NCBI RefSeq assembly: GCF_001457775.1
Contig: NZ_CYSG01000006.1
Span: 62,001 to 126,000, forward strand
DNA length: 64,000 nt
Source of the DNA: Phaeobacter sp. CECT 5382
Lineage (GTDB): Bacteria; Pseudomonadota; Alphaproteobacteria; Rhodobacterales; Rhodobacteraceae
Direction: 5' to 3'
Part shown: one piece after another, positions 33,568 through 42,050 of the stretch
How positions within the stretch are numbered: the first letter of the stretch is position 1
Layout: each line of letters begins with the position of its first letter
Program-made: the position numbers and the translations under genes
Notes under the pieces: model-generated
The model's input: the letters and a program-made list of their open reading frames with translations, nothing else
Database searches by the model: none
Told to the model about the DNA's origin: nothing

Positions 33568-34563
33568 TCAAACCTGCGGGGCCTGCAGCGCCTTGACCTG
33601 GGTGTCCAGCCAGAGGCGTGCCTGATCAACCCAAGTGACATAGCTGCTGAGATAGGGATCTGCTTGCGGGATCTGTTCAGCAATCTGAGGCGCGTTGCTG
33701 TAAACCATCACCATTGCCACAATGACAAGAACTGCCAGAGCAAACCCTCGGGTGAACCCGGATTTACGCGGTGCCGGTAGCGCAGGGCCCGCTGTTGGCA
33801 TCGGGGCCGTATCATTGGCGCGCAAAGTGGAGTTTATTTCTTCGATATCCGGCAGGACACCACGTTTCAGCCCGCTGGCTTCGGCAGCCAGTCGGCGGGG
33901 GTCTTCGCCGCGGATCCGCGCCATGCGGTCCTTGGCCTGACGGGTCCGCCGCGCGTTTTCATCTTCGGGTACGTCATCCAGCCCAAGACCGGGCTGGGTT
34001 TCAAGCCCCTGCGGGGGGGCTGCTGCGCGCAGGTTGGCTTCGCGTTCGGCCTCTTCGCGCAAAATACCCGAAAGCGCCGGATCTAATCCACGTTGCTGTG
34101 GGGCCGCTGGTTCGCTGCGACTGCCCTGTTGGTCGTCATGAGTATCTGCCTGAGTTTCTGCAAGCGTATCTTCAGGGGCATCAGTATGGGCATCGACCGC
34201 GTCGCTCGCCGCATTTGCCTCGGTGTCTTCATGGGCAAAACTGGCCTCGCCCGAGGCATCAGAAGTCGCAAACTCACCATCTGGCGCGGTGCCGATTTCG
34301 ATCTCGGCCTCCTGCCTCGGGGCTGTCTCTTCGGCACTCTCGGTATCAGTTTCTGGTGCGGTTTCTGCTGACGGCTGCGCTGCGGGTGATGCCGCGTCGG
34401 GGGCAGAATCCTGCGCCGCTGCCGCAGCCCCTGGATCAAATCCTGCGGCATGCTGAAACCAGGTGTCACCGCAATTGGAGCACTGTACGTCACGACCTTC
34501 TTCGGGAATGACGTCATCCGGCACTTCGTACTGGGCACCGCAATTCGGACAGGTCAGGCGCAT
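33568..34563 (-). CDS. Zinc-ribbon (MJ0042-type) single-pass membrane protein
   Basis: A 331-residue protein. The N-terminus is a zinc ribbon, RLTCPNCGAQYEVPDD with C5, C8, C28, C31; a long acidic Ala/Glu/Thr-rich disordered region follows (about 45-190); then a basic helical part, one membrane helix (273-288) and a short C-terminal domain. This layout is that of alphaproteobacterial MJ0042 zinc-finger proteins encoded beside ftsE; function unknown. The start at 34563 (GGAGAA upstream) begins exactly at the zinc ribbon; the longer frame has no homology-like N-terminus. Divergent from ftsE. Confidence 0.85.
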   Translation of the reverse strand: MRLTCPNCGAQYEVPDDVIPEEGRDVQCSNCGDTWFQHAAGFDPGAAAAAQDSAPDAASPAAQPSAETAPETDTESAEETAPRQEAEIEIGTAPDGEFATSDASGEASFAHEDTEANAASDAVDAHTDAPEDTLAETQADTHDDQQGSRSEPAAPQQRGLDPALSGILREEAEREANLRAAAPPQGLETQPGLGLDDVPEDENARRTRQAKDRMARIRGEDPRRLAAEASGLKRGVLPDIEEINSTLRANDTAPMPTAGPALPAPRKSGFTRGFALAVLVIVAMVMVYSNAPQIAEQIPQADPYLSSYVTWVDQARLWLDTQVKALQAPQV

Positions 34564-34777
34564 CGAGTTCTCCTTGGACCCGGAGACCTCCGGGTGGCTG
34601 TCAGCAGTATTTCCAAATGACAATAGGCAGTTCCGGGCCATCGCGAAAGGGTCAATCGCTTCAATTGCCGCATCCGGGCCTGCTTGGGGGGCCGCTTTGA
34701 CCCCTGACTCGATCCATCGACCATTGAAACTGGCGACCCGCTGAGGCAAAACGGCAGGGCGCAACCAGGGGACTGCC

Positions 34778-35455
34778 GTGATAGAGCTGGAAAATGTGGG
34801 CTACAACTACGGGGGCGGCGAACTGCTGAGCAACCTCTCCGTAAAACTGGCGCCGGGGTCCTTTCATTTCCTGACGGGACCGTCCGGGGCGGGCAAGACC
34901 ACGCTGTTGAAACTTTGCTATGGCGCGCTGACCCCAACCTCGGGACGGGTGCGCGCGTTCAATATGGATGTGCAGGGGCTGGATCGCGACCAGATGGCGC
35001 ATCTGCGCCGCCGTGTCGGGGTGGTGCATCAGGACTGCCGGTTTCTGGACCATCTGCCGGTGATCGAAAACATTGCCTTGCCGCTGATCGTGTCGGGCAA
35101 GGATCTGGGTGCCGAAGAAGCAAACCTGCGCGAATTGCTGAACTGGGTTGGCCTATCGGATCGCGCCAATGCACTGCCACCTGAACTGTCTGGCGGCGAG
35201 CGCCAGCGCGCAGCACTGGCCCGATCGGTCATTTTGTCGCCGGATGTGATCATTGCGGATGAACCCACCGGCAATGTCGATTGGGAAATGTCGCAGCGAT
35301 TGCTGCAGCTGCTGGTCGAGCTGAACCGCATGGGCAAGACCGTGTTGGTCGCCACGCATGATATGTCACTGATCCGCGCTGCCAAAAATCAGGTGCAGGC
35401 GCGGGTACTCAGGATCGCGGCCAAGCAGCTGCACCTAGCGGGGGCAGACCTATGA
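34778..35455 (+). CDS. ftsE: Cell-division ATP-binding protein FtsE
   Basis: ABC-type ATPase partner of FtsX that couples divisome activity to murein hydrolase activation. The 225-residue protein has Walker A GPSGAGKT (34-41), the signature LSGGERQRAALARS, Walker B VIIADEPTGNVD, and the H-loop ATHD. Cytoplasmic face of the membrane. Overlaps ftsX by four bases, giving translational coupling. Confidence 0.95.
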   Translation: MIELENVGYNYGGGELLSNLSVKLAPGSFHFLTGPSGAGKTTLLKLCYGALTPTSGRVRAFNMDVQGLDRDQMAHLRRRVGVVHQDCRFLDHLPVIENIALPLIVSGKDLGAEEANLRELLNWVGLSDRANALPPELSGGERQRAALARSVILSPDVIIADEPTGNVDWEMSQRLLQLLVELNRMGKTVLVATHDMSLIRAAKNQVQARVLRIAAKQLHLAGADL

Positions 35456-36351
35456 GCGAAGGACGTTTGCGTAAACTAATCGTCGGCGATGCACAGGCTG
35501 ACCGGGTTGTTCCCCCCAGCGGCTTTACCGCACAGCTGACACTTTTTGTATCCGGAGCCATGGCCTTTTTGGCGGTCTTTGCGCTGGCGTTGTCGCTGGC
35601 CTCGGGGCGGCTGGCGACCCGCTGGGCGGATGAGCTGGCCCGCGCGGCCACCCTGCGGATCAATGCGCCTGCTGATCAACGTTCGGCCCAGACCGAGGCC
35701 GCCCTGGCGATTTTGCAACAAACGCCGGGCGTGGCCTCGGCACGGGCACTGACGCAGAAAGAGCAGGCCGCCTTGCTTGCGCCCTGGTTTGGTGCCGGCC
35801 TGCCAATCGACAGTTTGCCAGTGCCGCAACTGATCGAGGTGATCGAAGACGATCCCGGCTATGACGGCACTGGCCTGCGCCTGCGCTTGCAGGCAGAGGT
35901 GCCCGGGGCGGTGCTGGATGACCATACCCGCTGGCGCGCACCGCTGGTGGATGCCGCCCGCGCGCTGCGCCGCCTTGGTGCGGTGTCGATCCTGCTGATC
36001 GCGGGGGCAACTGCGGCGATGATCACCCTTGCTGCCAATGCGGCCCTTGCCGCCAATGCGCAGGTGATCGAGGTTCTGCGCCTTGTTGGGGCGCTGGATA
36101 GCTATATCGCGCATGCCTTTATCCGCCGCTTTACCCTGCGCGCACTGGGCGGATCTGCCGCTGGCATGGCGCTGGGTATGTTTGGCGTCTGGCTGATGCC
36201 TGCGGCCTCCAACGAGGGCGGCTTTCTCACCGGGCTCGGCTTTCAGGGATGGTCCTGGCTGTTGCCGCTGCTTATTCCGCTGCTTGGCGCACTGGTGGCC
36301 TTTGCCGCCACCACCCGCGCGGCCAAAAAACGTCTGGGAGATTTGACGTGA
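35452..36351 (+). CDS. ftsX: Cell-division permease-like protein FtsX
   Basis: A 299-residue membrane protein with the FtsX layout: a first helix (about 22-45), an extracytoplasmic domain (about 50-165; QQTPGVASARALTQKEQAALLAPWFG), and three closing helices (SILLIAGATAAMITLAANAAL, then two more). With FtsE it regulates peptidoglycan hydrolases at the septum. ATGA overlap with ftsE upstream; the plsC start follows directly. Confidence 0.93.
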   Translation: MSEGRLRKLIVGDAQADRVVPPSGFTAQLTLFVSGAMAFLAVFALALSLASGRLATRWADELARAATLRINAPADQRSAQTEAALAILQQTPGVASARALTQKEQAALLAPWFGAGLPIDSLPVPQLIEVIEDDPGYDGTGLRLRLQAEVPGAVLDDHTRWRAPLVDAARALRRLGAVSILLIAGATAAMITLAANAALAANAQVIEVLRLVGALDSYIAHAFIRRFTLRALGGSAAGMALGMFGVWLMPAASNEGGFLTGLGFQGWSWLLPLLIPLLGALVAFAATTRAAKKRLGDLT

Positions 36352-37088
36352 TGCTTGCCCTGCAATGGCTCCGGTCGTTTCTTTTTGTGTTTCAGATCTA
36401 TTTCATGATGCCGATCTTTGGTCTGGTGTTTGCCCCCTGGGCGATCTTCAGCAAACGCGGCGCACGGGCCTGCTGCAAAAGCTATTCGCTCTGGGTGTTC
36501 TGGACCGCGCGACTGATGGTGGGCATTCGCTGCGAGGTACGCGGCACGCCACCAACCGGAGAAGTGCTGATCGCCGCCAAGCACCAGTCGTTCCTTGATA
36601 TCATGATGATCTTTACGGCGCTGCCGACGGCCAAATTCATCATGAAGAAGGAAATCCTGCGCACGCCGGTCATTGGCCAATATGCCAAGCTGCTGGACTG
36701 TGTCGCGGTGGACCGTGGCAAACGGGGCGCTGCCATCGACAAGATGGTCGCGGACGTGAAGGCGGGGCGTCAGGATGCCGGTCAGCTGATCATCTATTCG
36801 CAGGGCACCCGCGTCGCACCAGGCGTCAAGGCGGATTACAAGGTCGGCACCGGGGTCCTTTATGAACAGCTGAACCAGCCCTGTGTGCCGGTGGCCACCA
36901 ATGTTGGTGTGCTCTGGCCGCGTACAGGGATCATGCGCAAACCGGGCGTCGCCGTGGTGGAGTTTCTTGACCCCATCGAAGCCGGGCTGGGCCGCAAGGA
37001 ATTCATGGAAATTCTGGAGCAACGGGTCGAGGCGCGATCTGACGCCTTGATGCGAGAGATAGGATTTGACCCCGATGCAGATTCTTAA
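36351..37088 (+). CDS. plsC: 1-acyl-sn-glycerol-3-phosphate acyltransferase
   Basis: Acylates lysophosphatidic acid to phosphatidic acid in the membrane. The 245-residue protein has an N-terminal hydrophobic region (1-32), the catalytic HQSFLD (H78-x4-D83), the FIMKKEI and VDRGKRGAAI blocks, and SQGTR where most members have EGTR. The ATG shares its A with the ftsX stop; a GTG one codon earlier is an alternative. Operon with ftsEX. Confidence 0.9.
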   Translation: MLALQWLRSFLFVFQIYFMMPIFGLVFAPWAIFSKRGARACCKSYSLWVFWTARLMVGIRCEVRGTPPTGEVLIAAKHQSFLDIMMIFTALPTAKFIMKKEILRTPVIGQYAKLLDCVAVDRGKRGAAIDKMVADVKAGRQDAGQLIIYSQGTRVAPGVKADYKVGTGVLYEQLNQPCVPVATNVGVLWPRTGIMRKPGVAVVEFLDPIEAGLGRKEFMEILEQRVEARSDALMREIGFDPDADS

Positions 37089-37680
37089 AACCATCGAAGA
37101 CCTTGAGGCGCTTTACGGGACACCGGGAGCGCCTTCTTTACGAAAAGTCGCGCGTCGGATGACGCCGCTCTATCGCCAATGGATCATGGCTTCAAAGCTT
37201 TGCATGCTGACCACCGTTGGCCCCGACGGCACTGACGATAGCCCGCGCGGTGATGACGGTCCGGTGGTGTTGGAGCTGGATCCAGGCACCCTGGCGCTGC
37301 CGGATTGGCGTGGCAATAACCGACTGGATTCGTTGCGCAACATTATCCGCGACGGGCGGGTTTCGCTGATGTTTCTGGTGCCGGGCTCCAACAATGTGGT
37401 GCGCGTCAACGGCAGTGCGCGGGTGACGGCCGATGCTGACCTGCGCGCCCGGTTTGATCGCAACGGCAAACAGCCCGCTACAGTGACAGTGATTGTCATC
37501 GATGAAATCTACAGCCAATGCGCCCGTGCTCTGATGCGGGCCGGCACCTGGAAAGGTATCGATGAGAGTACAGGCCTGCCCAGCATCGGGGAGATCCTGG
37601 CGGAACAGACCGATGGTGAAGAAGGGGGGCAAGCCTACGATCAGGCCTGGGGCGCACGCGCAGAAAAGACCATGTGGTAG
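37075..37680 (+). CDS. PPOX-type flavin-binding protein (MSMEG_1061-like)
   Basis: A 201-residue pyridoxamine 5'-phosphate oxidase-like split-barrel protein. It shows LCMLTTVGPDGTDDSPRGDDG, PDWRGNNRLDSLRNI and VNGSARVTAD, the pattern of FMN-binding members often named MSMEG_1061 family. Reaction unknown. It starts at ATG 37075 inside the plsC end and is probably expressed with ftsEX-plsC. Confidence 0.87.
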   Translation: MQILKTIEDLEALYGTPGAPSLRKVARRMTPLYRQWIMASKLCMLTTVGPDGTDDSPRGDDGPVVLELDPGTLALPDWRGNNRLDSLRNIIRDGRVSLMFLVPGSNNVVRVNGSARVTADADLRARFDRNGKQPATVTVIVIDEIYSQCARALMRAGTWKGIDESTGLPSIGEILAEQTDGEEGGQAYDQAWGARAEKTMW

Positions 37681-37856
37681 CAGGTCAAATCACGCACGAG
37701 GCCTGAATTTAACATAGATCTTGAATATATCTTCATGAAGTTGGAGTATTTGAAAATGCAGCGACGGAACCAATGATTAGGTCCGCTGCGATAGCAACGC
37801 GCATCCATGCCCGATGGTTGCGGCAGCACTCACGTGATACAGCCCAACGGCTGTTC

Positions 37857-37886
37857 AGGCCGGTGGAAATTTTTTACCACCGGCCT
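37857..37886. terminator. Strong hairpin between convergent genes
   Basis: AGGCCGGTGG (37857-37866) and CCACCGGCCT (37877-37886) form a perfect 10-bp stem around an A/T loop. Lies between the ends of the PPOX and EthD genes, so it probably terminates in both directions; T-tracts are short. Confidence 0.7.
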
Positions 37887-37930
37887 ATTCTCTATCCCAA
37901 ACCACCCAGATTCGGTCGCTGACAGGTACC

Positions 37931-38239
37931 TTAGCTGACGACCTCTCCGATCAGGACCTGTGGCTGCAGGTTGGTGAAATTCGCAACATCTGCCATCACC
38001 GGCCCCGACTGCTTCATCGCGGCTGACATAGAAGCCTGATCGGCAAAGACCATTGTTGCCACCGCATGATAGGCAGGGGGCTCTTTGGGGCCACCGGCGA
38101 TGCCCTTGGTCACCAGAGCCTGGTCGATATACTCTCCCATGTGTTTGGCTACCAGTTTCATATGAGTGTCGGCGTAGTAGTCATGGTCAAATGTACTGCT
38201 ATCACTGATCGGATAGATCACTTGTAGTGAGACGGCCAT
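37931..38239 (-). CDS. EthD family protein
   Basis: A 102-residue ferredoxin-like (dimeric alpha/beta barrel) protein: SLQVIYPISDSSTFDHDYYADTHMKLV at the start is the EthD signature. EthD proteins support ether or small-molecule degradation in actinobacteria, but most homologues are of unknown role. It stands alone, 118 bp from lpdA. Confidence 0.85.
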   Translation of the reverse strand: MAVSLQVIYPISDSSTFDHDYYADTHMKLVAKHMGEYIDQALVTKGIAGGPKEPPAYHAVATMVFADQASMSAAMKQSGPVMADVANFTNLQPQVLIGEVVS

Positions 38240-38357
38240 GCTGTGTCCTCCTGTGGTTGTCTAACCTGAAGTAGAGCCGGGAAAAACCGCAGTGCCAACC
38301 AAAAAAGGCAGCCCCGAAGGACTGCCCCTTTGTGCCGCGAAAAGAAAGAAGGGCGGA

Positions 38358-39749
38358 TCAGCTGTGAATTGCGCCGCCACCACAGGCAAGCGCGGCTTCA
38401 CGCACGGCCTCGGAATAGGTGGGGTGGGCATGACAGGTGAGGGCGACGTCTTCGGCAGAGGCGCCGAATTCCATCGCAACGCAAAGCTCGTGGATCAGAT
38501 CGCCGGCGCCGGGACCAATGATGGCGGCACCCAGAATACGGTCGGTTTCCTTGTCTACGATCAGTTTGACAAAACCGCCTTCGGCCTGATGCACGGCCTT
38601 GGCGCGGGCATTGGCCATGAAGTTGAACTTGCCCACCTTGATCGCACGACCCTCGGCCTTGAGCGCGTCTTCGGTGGCGCCCACGGTGGCGACCTCTGGT
38701 GTGGTGTAGACCACACCGGGGATGACGCCGTAGTTCACGTGACCATGTTTGCCTGCGATCACATCGGCGACCGCCATGCCTTCATCTTCGGCCTTGTGGG
38801 CCAGCATCGGGCCTTCAATCACATCGCCAATGGCAAAGATACCGGGCACATTGGTGCGCCACTGGGCGTCTGTTGCGATCTGGCCGCGTTCGGTCAGTTT
38901 TACGCCCAAGGCGTCCAGTCCCAGACCGTCAGCATAGGGTTTGCGGCCTGTTGCCACCAGCACCACATCGGCGTCGATGACTTCTTCATCACCGCCCTTC
39001 TTGGGCTGGTATTTTACCTTTGCCTTGGTCTTGCTGGCCTCGACACCCTGAACGGCGGCGCCCATGATGAAGTTGAGGCCCTGCTTTTCCAGGATGCGTT
39101 TGAAGCCACGCTGGACGTCCTTGTCCATCCCCGGACAGACCGCATCCATGTATTCAACCACGGTGACCTCAGACCCCAGACGGGCATAGACCGAGCCAAG
39201 TTCCAACCCGATAACGCCGGCACCGATCACCACCATTTTCTTGGGGATCTTTGGCAGATCCAGCGCACCGGTGGAGGTGACGACGACCTTCTCGTCGACC
39301 TCGACACCGGGCAGGGAAGAGGGCACAGATCCGGTGGCCACGACGATATTCTTGGCCGTGTGGGTTTCATCGCCGACCTTGACCTGACCGGCCGCCGGGA
39401 TCGAGGCCCAGCCTTTCAGCCAGTCGATCTTGTTCTTTTTCATCAGGAATTCTACGCCGCCGGTGTTCTGGCCAACGACATCTTCCTTGTAGGATTTCAT
39501 CTGGTTCCAGTCGACCGAAGGCGACTTCCCTTTGAGGCCCATACCGGCAAAGTTATGCTCGGCTTCGTGCAGCATATGGGTTGCATGCAACAGCGCCTTG
39601 GAGGGGATACAGCCGATGTTGAGGCAGGTGCCGCCGAGGGTCTCGCGGCCCTCTACGATGGCGGTTTTCAGACCCAGCTGGGCACAGCGGATGGCGCTGA
39701 CATAGCCGCCGGGGCCCGCACCGATGATGATTACGTCGTAGGATGCCAT
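38358..39749 (-). CDS. lpdA: Dihydrolipoyl dehydrogenase (E3)
   Basis: Reoxidises dihydrolipoamide of 2-oxoacid dehydrogenases with NAD. The 463-residue flavoprotein has FAD GAGPGG (10-15), the redox disulfide [12 protein letters not shown] (C42, C47), the NAD motif [10 protein letters not shown], and the C-terminal catalytic HAHPTYSEA. It ends the sucA-sucB series, so it is most likely the E3 of 2-oxoglutarate dehydrogenase. Three genes downstream of sucA in the same direction. Confidence 0.96.
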   Translation of the reverse strand: MASYDVIIIGAGPGGYVSAIRCAQLGLKTAIVEGRETLGGTCLNIGCIPSKALLHATHMLHEAEHNFAGMGLKGKSPSVDWNQMKSYKEDVVGQNTGGVEFLMKKNKIDWLKGWASIPAAGQVKVGDETHTAKNIVVATGSVPSSLPGVEVDEKVVVTSTGALDLPKIPKKMVVIGAGVIGLELGSVYARLGSEVTVVEYMDAVCPGMDKDVQRGFKRILEKQGLNFIMGAAVQGVEASKTKAKVKYQPKKGGDEEVIDADVVLVATGRKPYADGLGLDALGVKLTERGQIATDAQWRTNVPGIFAIGDVIEGPMLAHKAEDEGMAVADVIAGKHGHVNYGVIPGVVYTTPEVATVGATEDALKAEGRAIKVGKFNFMANARAKAVHQAEGGFVKLIVDKETDRILGAAIIGPGAGDLIHELCVAMEFGASAEDVALTCHAHPTYSEAVREAALACGGGAIHS

Positions 39750-39778
39750 TTTCAGAGGGTCCTTTGCGGTTGATGGGA

Positions 39779-39836
39779 GAGGAGGGGGCGTTGCCCCCAG
39801 CCCATGCGGGCCTCCCCCGGAATTATTATGGAAAGA
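39779..39836. repeat. GC-rich intergenic hairpin element
   Basis: Contains GGGGGC-GTT-GCCCCC and then GGGCCTCCCCCGGAATTATTATGGAAAGATGAAAG-like sequence (read in two parts). The CTCCCCCGG...AGATGAAAG pattern looks like a dispersed intergenic element I associate with Rhodobacteraceae genomes; a related CCGGGATATTTGTGAAAG occurs near 6720. Assignment by memory, not search. Confidence 0.4.
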
Positions 39837-39843
39837 TGAAAGC

Positions 39844-40233
39844 TCATAGCAGGGCCGCGATCAACATGAATGTCGTGGCGAAGAAGCCGATGGCCCAGAC
39901 GATGGAGCGCCATGGGGTAAGCCCCAGGGCATAGGCGGGCACATAGAGAATGCGCGCGCCGAGGTAGGTCCAGGCGCAGCCCGTGGTGAAAGGTGTGGAC
40001 TGATCGCCCAGCGTGACCACCAGGCAGGCGATGGTGAAGAGGATCAGCCCCTCGAAGTGGTTTTCCAGCGCACGTTTCAGCCGCCCGGCCGTGCCAGTGA
40101 GCTGCACGGGTTCGTCGCGCGGGCCAAGCGCCACCTTGCGGCTGACCTGTCGGTTGGCGGTAAAGGAATAGGCGAAGAACTGCAGGCATTGCAGCAGCCC
40201 AGCGAGGGTGAGGATGGTGAGTTCGGTGGTCAT
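39844..40233 (-). CDS. MAPEG family membrane protein
   Basis: A 129-residue protein with four helices and the MAPEG pattern: [17 protein letters not shown] after helix 1, [20 protein letters not shown] in helix 2, and [25 protein letters not shown] proteins include glutathione transferases and peroxidases; bacterial roles are mostly unknown. The start overlaps the preceding small membrane-protein gene by four bases. It sits between sucB and lpdA. Confidence 0.88.
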   Translation of the reverse strand: MTTELTILTLAGLLQCLQFFAYSFTANRQVSRKVALGPRDEPVQLTGTAGRLKRALENHFEGLILFTIACLVVTLGDQSTPFTTGCAWTYLGARILYVPAYALGLTPWRSIVWAIGFFATTFMLIAALL

Positions 40234-40454
40234 AGTGAGAGCAGTCTTTCTCTAATTGCGAAAAACAGATGCCAGAGGTCATGAGTGCCCGTTTCAGCCA
40301 GGGAAAGACACTCTACGTGCTCTTGATCACTTTCCTGTTTCATACTGGGATACATGTCTAGCGCTCGTGCATAACGTTGGTTTTCGATATAAGCGATCGT
40401 CGCCCCAAAGGTCAGAAGCAACAAGGCCAACACCAAAACCAGTACATTCTTCAT
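40230..40454 (-). CDS. Small membrane protein coupled to the MAPEG gene
   Basis: A 74-residue protein starting MKNVLVLVLALLLLTFGATIAYIENQ (one helix), then a polar tail with one Cys and [17 protein letters not shown] chose ATG 40454; a longer frame reaches 40526. It ends in an ATGA overlap with the MAPEG gene, so the two are translated together. Composition is less GC-rich than the flanking suc genes. No family recognised. Confidence 0.6.
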   Translation of the reverse strand: MKNVLVLVLALLLLTFGATIAYIENQRYARALDMYPSMKQESDQEHVECLSLAETGTHDLWHLFFAIRERLLSL

Positions 40455-40533
40455 GCGGGCCCCAAAGATTGAAGAACACAAGTTTTGATAGTCTCCCGAG
40501 GCTCTCGTCTCGGGAGACTTCTTCATACAAGTT

Positions 40534-42039
40534 TTACAGATCCATCAGCAGGCGGCGTGGGTCTTCCAGCGCTTCTTTGACGCGGACCAGGAAGGTCACA
40601 GCGCCTTTGCCGTCGACGATGCGGTGGTCGTAAGACAGCGCCAGATACATCATCGGGCGGATGACGACTTCACCGTTGATCGCCATGGGGCGGTCCTGGA
40701 TCTTGTGCATGCCCAAAATGCCGGACTGCGGTGGGTTCAGGATCGGTGAAGACATCAGCGAGCCATAGACGCCGCCATTGGAGATGGTGAAGGTGCCGCC
40801 CTGCATCTCTGCCATCGACAATTTGCCGTCACGGGCGCGTTTGCCCTTTTCCGAGATGGCTTTTTCGATTTCGGCAAAGGACATGGCATCGGCGTCACGG
40901 ATCACTGGAACAACCAGGCCGGTCGGGGTGCCGGCGGCCACGCCCATGTGCACGAAGTTTTTGTAGACCACATCGGTGCCGTCGATTTCGGCATTGACCT
41001 CGGGCACTTCTTTCAGCGCATGGCAGCAGGCCTTGGTGAAGAAGGACATGAAGCCCAGACGCACACCGTGTTTCTTTTCGAACTGGTCTTTGTACTGATT
41101 GCGCAGCGCCATCACCTCGCCCATGTCCACCTCATTGTAGGTGGTCAGCATGGCTGCGGTGTTCTGGCTTTCCTTCAGACGCTTGGCGATGGTCTGACGC
41201 AGGCGGGTCATTTTCACCCGTTCCTCGCGTGACGCATCGTCTGCGGCGACAGGGGCACGTGGCGCGGGAGCTGCGGCGGCTGGGGCCGGTGCTGCAGCGG
41301 CTGCTGCCATAGCGCGGGCCACATCGTCTTTCATGATCCGACCATCACGACCGGTGCCTGCCACATTGGCGGCAGAAAGCCCGGCCTCGGCCATGGCTTT
41401 TTCCGCCGATGGCGCATTGGCGATGTCCTTGCCTGCGGCGGCAGGAGCTGCAGCTGCAGCGGGGGCTGCGGCTGGCGCCGCCGCTACGGCTGCACCCGCA
41501 CCCGAGATGACACCAAGCTTGGCACTGGCTTCAACAGTAGCGCCTTCGGCAGCGGTGATTTCTGCCAGCACACCCGCAGCAGGCGAGGGCACTTCAACCG
41601 AGACCTTGTCGGTTTCCAGCTCACAGAGCATCTCGTCCTGCGCCACGGTATCGCCGACCTTTTTGAACCAGACAGAGACGGTCGCCTCGGTCACGGATTC
41701 ACCTAAGGTTGGCACCATAACATCGGTGCTGCCACCGGAAGCTTCTGGTGTTGCGGCAGCAGGGGCTGCTGCAGCGGCTGGCGCTGGGGCCGCGGCGGCA
41801 CCAGAGGCCGAGATATTGGCCAACAACGCATCAACGCCAACTGTGTCGCCTTCGTTGGCGACGATATCGGCCAGCACACCTGCGGCAGGGGCGGGCACTT
41901 CGACGGTAACCTTGTCGGTTTCCAGCTCACAGAGCATTTCATCCTGGGCCACGGTATCGCCAGGTTTCTTGAACCAGGTGGCTACGGTAGCTTCGGTCAC
42001 GGATTCACCCAGGGTGGGCACACGCACTTCGGTGGTCAT
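40534..42039 (-). CDS. sucB: 2-oxoglutarate dehydrogenase E2 with two lipoyl domains
   Basis: Dihydrolipoyllysine succinyltransferase, core of 2-oxoglutarate dehydrogenase. The 501-residue protein has two N-terminal lipoyl domains (1-77 with K43, and 105-180 with K145, both in ELETDKVxVEV), joined by Ala/Pro linkers, an E1/E3-binding domain (about 205-243), and the catalytic domain ending [13 protein letters not shown] with the active-site His. Most SucB proteins carry one lipoyl domain; the two here are near-identical and look like an internal duplication. Directly downstream of sucA (11 bp). Confidence 0.96.
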   Translation of the reverse strand: MTTEVRVPTLGESVTEATVATWFKKPGDTVAQDEMLCELETDKVTVEVPAPAAGVLADIVANEGDTVGVDALLANISASGAAAAPAPAAAAAPAAATPEASGGSTDVMVPTLGESVTEATVSVWFKKVGDTVAQDEMLCELETDKVSVEVPSPAAGVLAEITAAEGATVEASAKLGVISGAGAAVAAAPAAAPAAAAAPAAAGKDIANAPSAEKAMAEAGLSAANVAGTGRDGRIMKDDVARAMAAAAAAPAPAAAAPAPRAPVAADDASREERVKMTRLRQTIAKRLKESQNTAAMLTTYNEVDMGEVMALRNQYKDQFEKKHGVRLGFMSFFTKACCHALKEVPEVNAEIDGTDVVYKNFVHMGVAAGTPTGLVVPVIRDADAMSFAEIEKAISEKGKRARDGKLSMAEMQGGTFTISNGGVYGSLMSSPILNPPQSGILGMHKIQDRPMAINGEVVIRPMMYLALSYDHRIVDGKGAVTFLVRVKEALEDPRRLLMDL

Positions 42040-42050
42040 GTCTGTCTTCC

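Noticed and set aside
33357-33596. A 79-codon plus-strand frame made of KTSQRY-type repeats
   Set aside because: It only reflects the 18-bp tandem repeat; no ribosome-binding site, and it runs into the convergent zinc-ribbon gene.
38292-39773. A 493-codon plus-strand frame opposite lpdA
   Set aside because: lpdA is clear on the minus strand with its redox disulfide; the antisense frame is a shadow.
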